From Gulosibacter massiliensis (GTDB lineage Bacteria > Actinomycetota > Actinomycetes > Actinomycetales > Microbacteriaceae), in the NCBI GenBank assembly GCA_945901035.1, contig CAMDKN010000048.1, positions 1 to 8,493 on the forward strand: 8,493 nucleotides of DNA, in the 5' to 3' direction. Made by a program: the position numbers and the translations under genes. The notes under the pieces are model-generated. The model was not told the origin of the DNA and did not search any database. It saw only the letters and a list, made by a program, of their open reading frames with translations. This document shows positions 1-7,327 of this stretch, one piece after another (positions within the stretch are counted from its first letter, which is position 1; every line of letters begins with the position of its first letter).

Positions 1-1
1 C

Positions 2-358
2 TCCGATTTTGCTCATCTGCTCACCGAAAAGGACGTCACCTCGGCGCAACGAGGGTTTAGGGAATTGCGCACCAAGTGGGACACCATCGGAAACGTGGCA
101 AAGGCCGACGAACGGAAAATTAACGATGGTTTCCGCGCAATAGAGCGGAACGTCCGTTCTCTCGAAGCGGAACATCTTGACCGCACAAACCCGGCAAAAG
201 TAGCTCTCCGCGAAGGATTCGCGGCGCAGGTCGAACAGGCCATTGCGCAACTGGAATCTCAGGCCGCCGCGGCGAAAGCGGCGTCCGACTCGGCTGCGCT
301 GACGCAAATCGAATCCGATATCGCGTCCAAACGCGAATGGCTCGCAGCGATCAGCTAG
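2..358 (+). CDS. DUF349 domain-containing protein, C-terminal part (5' end outside window)
   Basis: The frame is open from the left edge (first full codon at 2-4) to a TAG stop at 356-358, giving 118 visible residues. The true start lies outside the window; a TTG at 65 is internal and not a plausible start. The segment around RELRTKWDTIG, followed by a charged helical stretch (ERKINDGFRAIERNVRSLE), resembles the repeated unit of DUF349 proteins. The last 50 or so residues are rich in Ala, Glu and Gln (LESQAAAAKAASDSAALTQ) and look like a coiled coil. The molecular function of the family is not established. A DUF349 gene beside relA is, from memory, common in Micrococcales, which supports the call. 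It converges on relA with no spacer. No signal peptide or membrane segment is visible in this part. The reading frame is sure; the family is likely. Confidence 0.8.
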   Translation, partial: SDFAHLLTEKDVTSAQRGFRELRTKWDTIGNVAKADERKINDGFRAIERNVRSLEAEHLDRTNPAKVALREGFAAQVEQAIAQLESQAAAAKAASDSAALTQIESDIASKREWLAAIS

Positions 359-2607
359 CCGGCGTTGACGCGATACACGTCGTACACCGACGCAATCCTG
401 CGAACAGAGGACAGCACCCGGTCGAGATGGGTTGTGTCCGACATCTCGAACACATAGCGTGACGTCGCAATTCGCTGCGCGTCCGTCTGAACCGACGCGG
501 TGAGAATGTTGACGTGGTGTTCCGCGAGCACGCGCGTGATGTCCGACAGCAACCCGGCACGGTCGAGTGCCTCGACCTGGATGTGCACTCGAAACACGGT
601 GGAGGGCGCGCTCGCCCACTCCACGTCGATCATGCGCTCTTGTTCACCCACAAAGCCCTTGACGTTCGGGCAATCATCACGATGAACGCTCACACCGTTA
701 CCGCGGGTGATGAACCCCACGATGACATCCCCGGGGACCGGGGTGCAGCACTTGGCTAGCTTGACGAAGATGTCGGCCGCTCCGCGAACGAGAACTCCGG
801 AATCATCGTCGCGGTTAGCGGTCGGACGTTTCGTCGGCACCACGAATACGGCGTCATCATCGTGTTCGACCTCTTCGACGAACGCCATGATCTTGTCCAG
901 GACGGACTGGGTCGACACATGCCCCTCCCCCAACGCGGCGTACAGACTGTCGACGTTGTCGTACTTCAGCCCGGTTGCAACCGACGCGAGGTTCTGCGCG
1001 GACAACACCCGATTCAGCGAGAGATTCTTTTTGCGGACGACCTTCGCCAGAGCTTCTCGCCCGTTCTCAATCGCATCGTCGCGACGCTCCTTGGTGAACC
1101 ACCCTCGAATCTTCGAGCGGGCACGCTGGCTCGTCACGAAATTCAGCCAGTCGTGGCTTGGGCCCGCATCGGGGTTCTTCGACGTGAGCACTTCGACCGT
1201 GTCGCCCGAACCCAATTGCGTATCGAGCGGGACCAGTCGGCCATTGACCTTCGATCCCATCATGCGATTCCCGATTTCGGTGTGCACGGCGTATCCGAAA
1301 TCAACCGGAGTCGCCCCTGCCGGGAGACCGATGACCTTGCCCTTTGGCGTGAAGACGTACACCTCTTTCGCGCCGATTTCGTAACGTAGCGTGTCCAAGA
1401 ATTCGGACGGATCCTCTGTTTCGGCTTCCCAGTCCGTGATGTGCGCGAGCCACGCCATGTTTTCATCGGGAAGAATTTCGTCGCTTGACTTCGCTCCAAG
1501 CGCTTGTTTCTCTTTATATTTCCAGTGTGCCGCCACGCCATATTCGGCTCGCTTGTGCATATCGAGGGTGCGGATTTGAATCTCAACCGCTTTACCGCCC
1601 GGCCCGAAAACGGTGGTGTGAAGCGACTGGTACAGGTTGAACTTGGGGGTCGCGATGTAGTCCTTGAATCGTCCCGGCATCGGATTCCAGCGGGCGTGCA
1701 CAGCACCCAGTGCGGCGTAACAGTCACGGATGGAGGAGACCAGAATTCGGATGCCGGTAAGGTCGTATATCTCTTGAAACTCGCGCGACTGTCTGACCAT
1801 CTTTTGATAGATCGAATAGTGCTGTTTATGTCGGCCAAGCACCTGCGCCTTTACTCGCGCCGACTTCAAATCCCCCGAGATTTGGTCGATAATGCTCTGC
1901 ACGAATCGGTCGCTCTCGGGTGTGCGTTCGGTCACCAGTGAATCAATTTCCACATACAGTTTGGGGTGAAGAACAGCGAACGACAGGTCTTCCAGTTCCC
2001 ACTTGATCGTCTGAATCCCCAATCGGTGCGCGAGCGGCGCATAAATCTCGAGGGTTTCGCGGGCCTTGCGTTCCGCGGATTCCGAGTCGACAAATCCCCA
2101 CGTGCGGGCATTGTGGAGTCGATCGGCGAGCTTGATCAAAATCACGCGGATGTCTTTGGACATCGCGACCACCATCTTGCGAACCGTCTCGGCCTGGGCG
2201 TCGTCGCCGTACTTGATTTTGTCTAGCTTGGTCACTCCGTCGACGAGTAGAGCGATTTCATCACCGAAATCTTTGCGCACGTCCTCCAGCGAGTACGTCG
2301 TGTCTTCGACCGTGTCGTGCAACAACGCCGCCGCGATGGTCTTCGCACCGATTCCCAGCTCGACCAAAATCTCCGCGACCGCCAACGGGTGGGTGATGTA
2401 GGGCTCTCCCGACTTCCGCGTTTGCCCCTCGTGGGCTCGTTTAGCCGTCCGATAAGCCTGCTCGACCACCGCAACATCGGCGCGCGGGTTGGTCTGACGC
2501 AGCGCGCGAAGGATTCGTTCAAGCACGCCACCCGTTTCCGATCGGGAAAACAGACGGGGAAACAGCGCGCGACGCTGTTGAACACCAGTGGTATTGGTCT
2601 CCGACAT
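355..2607 (-). CDS. relA: Bifunctional (p)ppGpp synthetase/hydrolase Rel
   Basis: This cytoplasmic stringent-response enzyme transfers pyrophosphate from ATP to GDP/GTP and also hydrolyses (p)ppGpp. It has 750 residues, normal for long RelA/SpoT homologues. The HD hydrolase domain (about 40-200) keeps R64, H73, H97-D98, E101-D102, D162 and N166. The synthetase domain (about 240-365) keeps D282, Y326 and E342 (VEIQIRT). The RFKD motif at 313-316 is the form found in bifunctional Rel rather than the EXDD of synthetase-only RelA. A TGS domain follows (about 414-476), then a zinc-finger-type region with C620, C621, H642 and C646, and a C-terminal ACT domain (about 673-748). The ATG at 2605-2607 is chosen because an AGGAGG lies 4 nt upstream and family homology begins just after it. 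The frame stays open further upstream, but only as a shadow of secF. It is the last gene of the operon, 34 bp after secF, and its stop shares a CTAG with the DUF349 stop. Confidence 0.97.
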   Translation of the reverse strand: MSETNTTGVQQRRALFPRLFSRSETGGVLERILRALRQTNPRADVAVVEQAYRTAKRAHEGQTRKSGEPYITHPLAVAEILVELGIGAKTIAAALLHDTVEDTTYSLEDVRKDFGDEIALLVDGVTKLDKIKYGDDAQAETVRKMVVAMSKDIRVILIKLADRLHNARTWGFVDSESAERKARETLEIYAPLAHRLGIQTIKWELEDLSFAVLHPKLYVEIDSLVTERTPESDRFVQSIIDQISGDLKSARVKAQVLGRHKQHYSIYQKMVRQSREFQEIYDLTGIRILVSSIRDCYAALGAVHARWNPMPGRFKDYIATPKFNLYQSLHTTVFGPGGKAVEIQIRTLDMHKRAEYGVAAHWKYKEKQALGAKSSDEILPDENMAWLAHITDWEAETEDPSEFLDTLRYEIGAKEVYVFTPKGKVIGLPAGATPVDFGYAVHTEIGNRMMGSKVNGRLVPLDTQLGSGDTVEVLTSKNPDAGPSHDWLNFVTSQRARSKIRGWFTKERRDDAIENGREALAKVVRKKNLSLNRVLSAQNLASVATGLKYDNVDSLYAALGEGHVSTQSVLDKIMAFVEEVEHDDDAVFVVPTKRPTANRDDDSGVLVRGAADIFVKLAKCCTPVPGDVIVGFITRGNGVSVHRDDCPNVKGFVGEQERMIDVEWASAPSTVFRVHIQVEALDRAGLLSDITRVLAEHHVNILTASVQTDAQRIATSRYVFEMSDTTHLDRVLSSVRRIASVYDVYRVNAG

Positions 2608-2611
2608 CGCG

Positions 2612-2617
2612 CCTCCT
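2612..2617 (-). promoter_or_regulatory. Strong ribosome binding site of relA
   Basis: On the minus strand the sequence reads AGGAGG, then CGCG, then the ATG of relA. This is the only consensus Shine-Dalgarno directly before a start in this operon; the other complete genes have weak or no such signal. It fixes the relA start at 2607 against a longer open frame that runs back into secF. Its upstream AGG is also part of the inverted repeat at 2615-2637. Confidence 0.85.
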
Positions 2618-2637
2618 GTTCCCCAGTGTAGAACAGG
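2615..2637 (-). promoter_or_regulatory. 7-bp inverted repeat in the secF-relA spacer, possible hairpin over the relA RBS
   Basis: On the minus strand CCTGTTC, a 9-nt spacer (TACACTGGG) and GAACAGG form a perfect 7-bp dyad inside the 34-bp gap between secF and relA. The second arm includes the first AGG of the relA Shine-Dalgarno, so a folded transcript could partly hide the ribosome site. Alternatives are a protein-binding operator, or a promoter element: the spacer contains TACACT, which fits a TANNNT -10 box, but I see no good -35 about 17 nt upstream. The dyad is directly visible; any regulatory role is inference. Confidence 0.35.
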
Positions 2638-2641
2638 TGGA

Positions 2642-3643
2642 TTAGCGCACAGCCCCCGCGGCGTTGCGGTTGAGTTCGGGACGCGCAACGCGTCCCTGTT
2701 TGGTCGCTTCGGATTCACCCGCGCGCAATTGTGCGTACAACGGCGCCGCGATGAACATCGTCGAATAGGCGCCACAGAGGATTCCGACAAACAACGCGAG
2801 CGCAATGTCGCGCAGGGTGCCGGCCCCGAGCAACAACGAGCCGATGAATAAAATCGAGGCGACCGGCAGAGCGGCGACAATCGACGTGTTGATCGACCGA
2901 ACCAGCGTCTGGTTGACCGCAAGGTTGACCGATTCGGCGAATGTCCGTTTGGACTCGTCGTAGGAAATCTCCGTGTTTTCTCGGATCTTGTCGAACACCA
3001 CCACGGTGTCGTAGAGCGAATATCCGAGGATTGTGAGCAGTCCAATCACCGCCGCGGGCGTCACTTCCAGTCCGAAAGCGCCATAAATCGCGACGGTCAC
3101 GATGAGATCGTGGACAACCGCGACGATCGCCGCGACCGACATCTTCCACGTGCGGAAGTAAAGCGCCATGACGATACTGACGAGAACGAGGAATACCGCC
3201 AGCGCGCGAAGCGCTTGACTCGTGATGTCGGCTCCCCACGTTGCGCCGACGAACGACGAGGTCACCCGCTCGATAGGAACATCGTAGGCTTCGGCAAGGG
3301 CAACGCGAAGAGCGTCGGTCGCCTCGGGGGTCAACTGCTCGGTCTGAACGCGAACGGTCGAGCCGCCCACAACCGCCGTCTTGGGCGCCGCCACGTCGCC
3401 CGCTTCGGACGTGACTGTCCTTTCGGCGATGGACACATCGACGACGGACGGACTGGAAATCTGGAATTCGGAACCACCGCGGAATTCGATGCCGAACGTG
3501 AAGCCGCCGCGGAGGACCGTCATGACCACCGCCACAAGAATCACGGCGGAGGACATCAGGTACCAGGTCAGCCCCCGACCGATGAAGTTGAAACTCGTTT
3601 CGCCGGTGTACAACCGGTTTCCGAACTGAGTGATGCGACTCAT
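2642..3643 (-). CDS. secF: Protein translocase subunit SecF
   Basis: SecF is an inner-membrane partner of SecD that uses the proton motive force to help pull preproteins through SecYEG. The protein has 333 residues and the expected layout: TM1 (about 25-45), the conserved FGIEFRGGSEFQI segment (about 50-62) opening the extracytoplasmic domain, then five further membrane helices between about 143 and 303. D212 in YSLYDTVVVFDKIREN and R249 in TLVRSINTS match, by alignment from memory, the proton-relay residues D213 and R247 of E. coli SecF. A hydrophilic, basic tail ends the protein. The ATG at 3641-3643 overlaps the secD stop (ATGA), which implies translational coupling. Only a G-rich stretch (GACGGGGG) precedes the start. 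The TAA stop is at 2642-2644. SecD and SecF are separate genes here, not fused. Confidence 0.97.
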   Translation of the reverse strand: MSRITQFGNRLYTGETSFNFIGRGLTWYLMSSAVILVAVVMTVLRGGFTFGIEFRGGSEFQISSPSVVDVSIAERTVTSEAGDVAAPKTAVVGGSTVRVQTEQLTPEATDALRVALAEAYDVPIERVTSSFVGATWGADITSQALRALAVFLVLVSIVMALYFRTWKMSVAAIVAVVHDLIVTVAIYGAFGLEVTPAAVIGLLTILGYSLYDTVVVFDKIRENTEISYDESKRTFAESVNLAVNQTLVRSINTSIVAALPVASILFIGSLLLGAGTLRDIALALFVGILCGAYSTMFIAAPLYAQLRAGESEATKQGRVARPELNRNAAGAVR

Positions 3644-5367
3644 TGCGAACCCCCGTCTTCCAACTCTTTGCGCTCGGCGATTGTTTTGCGTTTAATCGAT
3701 TCGCGGGCGATACTCACGCGCTTTGCCTTGGACACCGAGTCGTCAACTCGGAACTCTCCGCGACCGCGGTAGACCGCTCCCAGACCGCTGCCATCGAGCC
3801 CTGTCAAGGCGTGACCCGAGGTGAAGAGTCGGGTACGGGCGAGCAACTGCAACAACGGGTGAGTGAACATCACAACAATCAGAATGTCGACGACCGTCAT
3901 GACGCCGAGGGTGAACGCGAATCCGCGAACGTTTCCAATCGCGAGAACGAAGAGGACGATCGACGCCAACAGGTTTACTGCACCAGACGCCAAGATAGTC
4001 CGTCGGGCTCGACGCCACCCGGCCTCCACAGCGGAGATGAGAGTCCGACCCTCGCGTAATTCGTCGCGAACGCGCTCGAAGTACACGATGAACGAGTCGG
4101 CGGTCACACCGATACCGACGATCAATCCCGCAACCCCCGCGAGGGACAGGCGGTAATCATTGGACTGAGAGAGGTAAATGGTCACCAACAGGGTGAAGAC
4201 AGCGGCGACGGCGAGAGACCCGATGGTCACGATCGCCAGCATTCGGTACTGGAAAATTGCGTAGAGCACGACGAGTGCGAGGCCGATAAGTCCGGCGAGG
4301 ATTCCACTCTCCAGCTGGGCGACACCCAGAGTGGGCGTCACGGTTTCGCTGGACTGAACTTCGAAGCCGATGGGCAGTGCCCCAAATTTCAGTTGGTCGG
4401 CCAGCGCTTTCGACGAGATTTCGGTGAAGGAACCCGAAATCACCGGTTTACCGTCGGGAATCGCCGCGAGGGTTCGCGGTGCGGAAATCACTTTGCCGTC
4501 CAAAACAATGGCGAACTGGTTTTGCACGCCGGGCAGCGTTGTCAATCGAGTCGTGACGGCGCTGAATGCCACGGTTCCCTCGGCATTGAAGGTGAGGTAG
4601 ACACCCCATTCGTTCGTCTGCGCACCGTTAGCACCCGCCAAGAAGTTTGCGGACGCATCAGACACCATGTCGCCATCGACCTCGACCGGGCCGAGTATGT
4701 ATTTATACGATTGGTCGTCGGAGCAAATGACGAGCGGAAGTTCTGGATTAGCGGTGTTCGCACCCGCCGCATCGAGAACGTCACAGGTTTGCGTGAGGTA
4801 GGTTTCGTACAACGCAGGAGTTACCCAGTTTCGGTCACTCGCGTTCCCCGGTTCGCCGGTCGGCTCGGGCCACACCGCGGGAGTCTCGGGCGTTCCGAGA
4901 GTGTTGATGTCGGTTCCCTCGACGTTAATCGTCGGGTCGATGATTGCCGCGGCGACCTGATCGACCGTCGCCGATTGGTCGGTGACGAGAACGGGTCGGA
5001 ACTCGAGCTTCGCCGACGACCGAATTCGATCGAGAGTCGCCTGGTCCGGCGTTCCGGGGATCGACACGATGATGTTAGTGCCACCCTGAGTCGTGACTTC
5101 AGCCTCGCTCACACCCGTCGCATCGACTCGCTGCCGGATGATTCCCACGGCCTGGGCGAGTTCTTCTTCGGACACCGCAGTTCCCTCGGCTACCTGCGGG
5201 GTGAGGATAATCTGGGTGCCGCCCTCGAGATCGAGAGCCAGTTTCGGCGTCCAACTCTCGTTGTCGAAGAACACGCCTGAGGTGATGAGCGCACCGAACG
5301 CAGCGAAAATCATCAACAGCCACACCAGCGAACGTATCGCGCGGGTTGAAGTACTCGACGTGGCCAT
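3640..5367 (-). CDS. secD: Protein translocase subunit SecD
   Basis: SecD is a membrane component of the SecDF-YajC complex that drives late steps of protein export. It has 575 residues. TM1 spans about 11-32 and is followed by the family motif LALDLEGGTQI (43-53). A large extracytoplasmic region (about 35-350) includes an insert at about 150-235 of the sort seen in actinobacterial SecD. Five membrane helices follow between about 352 and 512. VGIGVTADSFIVYFERVRDE (417-436) carries D424, equivalent to the functionally important Asp519 of E. coli SecD. A basic tail of about 60 residues ends the protein. The only two cysteines, C195 and C215, lie in the extracytoplasmic insert. The ATG at 5365-5367 starts 14 bp after the yajC stop; the gap has no Shine-Dalgarno, so reinitiation is likely. 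Its TGA stop overlaps the secF ATG. Confidence 0.97.
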   Translation of the reverse strand: MATSSTSTRAIRSLVWLLMIFAAFGALITSGVFFDNESWTPKLALDLEGGTQIILTPQVAEGTAVSEEELAQAVGIIRQRVDATGVSEAEVTTQGGTNIIVSIPGTPDQATLDRIRSSAKLEFRPVLVTDQSATVDQVAAAIIDPTINVEGTDINTLGTPETPAVWPEPTGEPGNASDRNWVTPALYETYLTQTCDVLDAAGANTANPELPLVICSDDQSYKYILGPVEVDGDMVSDASANFLAGANGAQTNEWGVYLTFNAEGTVAFSAVTTRLTTLPGVQNQFAIVLDGKVISAPRTLAAIPDGKPVISGSFTEISSKALADQLKFGALPIGFEVQSSETVTPTLGVAQLESGILAGLIGLALVVLYAIFQYRMLAIVTIGSLAVAAVFTLLVTIYLSQSNDYRLSLAGVAGLIVGIGVTADSFIVYFERVRDELREGRTLISAVEAGWRRARRTILASGAVNLLASIVLFVLAIGNVRGFAFTLGVMTVVDILIVVMFTHPLLQLLARTRLFTSGHALTGLDGSGLGAVYRGRGEFRVDDSVSKAKRVSIARESIKRKTIAERKELEDGGSQ

Positions 5368-5381
5368 GACGAATTCGGGGA

Positions 5382-5726
5382 TTACTTAGAGGCGGGCTTA
5401 GTCGCAGCGGACTTCACCGCGGCGGTTTTCGTTGCCGAGGTTGCCGCGGGCTTGTCCGCAACGGTTTTCTCGATAACACTCACAACCGACTGGCGGTGGA
5501 GGCGAAGTTTCGTGCCCGGGGTGGTCTCCAGAACGATCTCGTTCTCGGCCTCGTCGAGAGACACAATGGTTCCGAAAATTCCCGACGTCGTCATCACGTT
5601 TGCACCCTTGACGACTTTGGATACGAGCGCTTCGCGGTCGGCTTTTTGCTTGCGCGAGTTTCGGATCATGAATACGACCATGAGCGCGAGTACAGCGAGC
5701 ATCATAATTGTCAGCGGATCAATCAT
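5382..5726 (-). CDS. yajC: Preprotein translocase subunit YajC
   Basis: YajC is a small single-pass membrane protein that associates with SecDF. The 114 residues comprise a very short N-terminus, one hydrophobic helix (about 4-21), a basic stretch (RNSRKQKADRE, 22-32) that should stay cytoplasmic, and the typical YajC fold with VKGANVMTTSGIFGTIVSLDEA at about 39-60. A low-complexity Ala/Lys/Thr tail covers about 88-114; such tails are common in high-GC actinobacteria and probably disordered. The ATG at 5724-5726 puts the hydrophobic helix at the right place. The upstream RBS is weak (AAAAGAG about 11 nt away). It lies 45 bp after ruvB, the widest gap in the operon, and 14 bp before secD. Position directly before secD and the TM-plus-core layout make the call firm. 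Confidence 0.95.
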   Translation of the reverse strand: MIDPLTIMMLAVLALMVVFMIRNSRKQKADREALVSKVVKGANVMTTSGIFGTIVSLDEAENEIVLETTPGTKLRLHRQSVVSVIEKTVADKPAATSATKTAAVKSAATKPASK

Positions 5727-5770
5727 TGGGCTTCAACTCTTTTCTGGTCGGGGAGCACACAACGTTTTCC

Positions 5771-5776
5771 ATCATA
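5771..5776 (-). promoter_or_regulatory. Candidate -10 box for a yajC-secDF-relA sub-operon promoter
   Basis: The minus strand reads TATGAT at the ruvB stop codon, a five-of-six match to TATAAT. A start about 7 nt downstream would give a leader of roughly 37 nt before yajC. The sequence 17 nt upstream (CGGGAA) is a poor -35, so the call is weak. Position at the widest gap, where the operon changes from recombination to secretion genes, is the main argument. Confidence 0.22.
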
Positions 5777-6758
5777 GACCGCTTGGCGGTTTCTTCCCGA
5801 GCAACTCCCACGCCGCGGGAGTTGCGATTCGGCCGCGCGGTGTCCGGGAAATCAGACCCACTCTGACCAAGTACGGTTCGACGACGGACTCCACGGTGTC
5901 CCGCTCTTCGCCGACAGCCGACGCGAGCGTTGCGATGCCGGCGGGGCCGCCGCGAAACGATTCAATCAACGCGACGAGTACCGCTCGGTCGAGGCGGTCA
6001 AGACCGTGGTCATCGATGTCGAACACCGTGAGTGCGGCCTGCACAGCGTCGCGGGAACCCGCCTCTCCGTGCACAACGAGATAGTCGCGAACGCGTCGCA
6101 ACAATCGGTTCGCGATCCGGGGTGTGCCGCGCGAACGACGCGCCAATTCGTTAACAGCCTGTGTGTCCAAATCGACCCCGAGAAGGGCGGCGGAACGGGA
6201 CACAACCGATTCGATCTCGGACACCTCGTAGTACTCCAAATTCGCGGTGTACCCGAATCGGTCGCGAAGTGGGGCCGGAAGAAGACCCGAACGGGTGGTC
6301 GCCCCAACCAGGGTGAACGGCGCAATCTCGAGCGGAACGGTCGTCGCGCCGGGCCCTTTTCCCACCATGATGTCGATGCGAAAATCCTCCATCGCGATGT
6401 ACAACAACTCCTCCACCCCTCGGGGAAGGCGGTGAATTTCATCGATGAAGAGCGTCTCGCCTTCCGTGAGCGACGAGAGCACGGCGGCCAGGTCTCCCGT
6501 GTGGCTAATGGTCGGACCGCTCGACAGTCGAAGTGGCGAGCCGGTTTCGCGGGCGACGATCATTGCGAGCGTGGTTTTTCCGAGTCCCGGTGGACCGGCG
6601 AGCAGAACATGGTCGGGCGTACGCCCCTCGATCCGCGCCGCGGACAGCATCACGCCGAGTTGTCGTCGGACCTTCTCTTGTCCGACGAATTCAGCCAACG
6701 ATGCGGGCCGGAGGGCGCCGTCCAACGCGACGTCCTCGTCGTCCACCTCCTCACTCAC
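5772..6758 (-). CDS. ruvB: Holliday junction branch migration ATPase RuvB
   Basis: RuvB is a hexameric AAA+ motor that, with RuvA, drives Holliday junction branch migration. It has 328 residues, slightly shorter than the usual 335-350, with a short acidic N-terminus ([13 protein letters not shown]) before [11 protein letters not shown]. The Walker A motif GPPGLGKT is at 55-62 and Walker B LFIDEIHR at 103-110 (D106, E107). VGATTRSG (151-158) is the sensor 1 region, PLRDRFG (163-169) the arginine-finger region, and [12 protein letters not shown] (211-222) the sensor 2 region. A winged-helix domain fills about 253-320. The GTG start at 6756-6758 overlaps the ruvA stop (GTGA), implying coupling. 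No good RBS precedes it, though an AGGAGGTG lies just inside the gene at 6744-6751. The end of the gene contains two stem-loops at 5778-5825. Confidence 0.98.
   Translation of the reverse strand: MSEEVDDEDVALDGALRPASLAEFVGQEKVRRQLGVMLSAARIEGRTPDHVLLAGPPGLGKTTLAMIVARETGSPLRLSSGPTISHTGDLAAVLSSLTEGETLFIDEIHRLPRGVEELLYIAMEDFRIDIMVGKGPGATTVPLEIAPFTLVGATTRSGLLPAPLRDRFGYTANLEYYEVSEIESVVSRSAALLGVDLDTQAVNELARRSRGTPRIANRLLRRVRDYLVVHGEAGSRDAVQAALTVFDIDDHGLDRLDRAVLVALIESFRGGPAGIATLASAVGEERDTVESVVEPYLVRVGLISRTPRGRIATPAAWELLGKKPPSGL
5778..5825 (-). other. Two consecutive stem-loops in the last codons of ruvB
   Basis: GCAACTCCC (5801-5809) and GGGAGTTGC (5817-5825) form a perfect 9-bp inverted repeat with a 7-nt loop. 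In the minus-strand transcript a second, smaller hairpin follows: ACCGC-CAA-GCGGT (5778-5790). Neither is followed by a U tract, so this is not a classical intrinsic terminator. The pair sits in the final codons of ruvB, just before the 45-bp gap to yajC, and could act in RNA processing, stability or partial attenuation. The structure is visible; the role is inference. Confidence 0.4.
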
Positions 6759-7318
6759 CGTGAGGTCCCGAGCGATTGAAGCGCGACTCGTATCCGATCG
6801 GGCAGTGCCGATGCCGGATGGTCACGCACGACGTCCCGCGCGACGTCCCGCGCGAGGCTCGCCGCCCACCCCAAACCCGTGAGTGCGTCGGCTAGGTTGG
6901 TCACGTCGCTCCCCGCGGCGTGCGGCAATTTTCCGGTGAGCGACACGATGATGAGGGACGCGGTTTTCTGTCCGATGCCGGGCACGCTGCGAAAACGTGA
7001 GTCGTCACCGGCCTCGACCGCCTCGGCGATTTCTCGGGCGGGCATTTGAGACAGGATGGCCAGAGCGGTACGCGGGCCCACACCCGTCACCCCCCGCAGC
7101 GCGGTGAACAATTGTTTGTCCTCGAGCGTCATAAACCCGAACAACAACCATTCATCCTCGCGCGGGATCAGCACCGTGTGGAGGAACGCTTCGGAACCGA
7201 CGGTCAGCGCGGCAGCAACGTCGAGTGGAACCGAAACCGACATGCCGATTCCGTTTGCTTCCACCACGACATCGTGGATACCCGACGCCGTAACGATTCC
7301 TCGGACGGTCGCTAACAT
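6755..7318 (-). CDS. ruvA: Holliday junction branch migration complex subunit RuvA
   Basis: RuvA binds the four-way junction and loads the RuvB motor. The protein has 187 residues, close to the family norm of about 190-205. An N-terminal OB-fold domain (about 1-64) contains [10 protein letters not shown] (53-62), whose acidic residues correspond to the pin that separates DNA strands. Two helix-hairpin-helix motifs follow: [16 protein letters not shown] (74-89) and [16 protein letters not shown] (112-127). The second departs from the common TAERLIVEL ending; I recall similar forms in Microbacteriaceae. The C-terminal RuvB-binding domain starts near 140 ([10 protein letters not shown]) and includes a 12-bp tandem duplication encoding ARDV-ARDV. 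The ATG at 7316-7318 lies 9 bp after the ruvC stop with only a partial RBS (GGGGAA). The TGA stop overlaps the ruvB GTG. Confidence 0.97.
   Translation of the reverse strand: MLATVRGIVTASGIHDVVVEANGIGMSVSVPLDVAAALTVGSEAFLHTVLIPREDEWLLFGFMTLEDKQLFTALRGVTGVGPRTALAILSQMPAREIAEAVEAGDDSRFRSVPGIGQKTASLIIVSLTGKLPHAAGSDVTNLADALTGLGWAASLARDVARDVVRDHPASALPDRIRVALQSLGTSR
6829..6855. repeat. Perfect 12-bp tandem duplication inside ruvA
   Basis: The unit cgacgtcccgcg occurs twice in direct tandem (6829-6840 and 6841-6852) and the period continues for three more bases. It is in frame in ruvA and encodes ARDV-ARDV (residues 156-163), followed by a degenerate third copy, VRDH (164-167). It falls within the C-terminal RuvB-binding domain. 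Confidence 0.8.
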
Positions 7319-7327
7319 TTCCCCAGC

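Noticed and set aside
148..159. GAAC-N4-GTTC dyad in the DUF349 gene, suggestive of an SOS box
   Set aside because: The outer bases do not match the CGAAC/GTTCG consensus and it lies mid-gene with no start nearby.
862..1389. A 175-codon open frame on the plus strand opposite relA
   Set aside because: It is fully antisense to conserved relA domains and resembles no family; it is explained by the codon use of relA.
2608..3045. A 146-residue N-terminal extension of relA reading back into secF
   Set aside because: The extension is Arg/Ser-rich, overlaps secF in another frame, and a strong RBS with ATG at 2607 plus family homology fix the start.
4393..5280. A 295-codon open frame on the plus strand opposite secD
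   Set aside because: It lies wholly antisense to an unmistakable secD, its translation is rich in Arg, Gly and His with no recognisable domain, and GC-rich codon bias routinely leaves the opposite strand open.
5778..5825. Intrinsic terminator after ruvB
   Set aside because: The stem-loops lie within the coding sequence and no U tract follows on the minus strand, so they were reported as structures and not as a terminator.
6438..6449. 12-bp perfect palindrome TTCATCGATGAA in ruvB
   Set aside because: It encodes the Walker B residues F-I-D-E, so protein conservation explains it.
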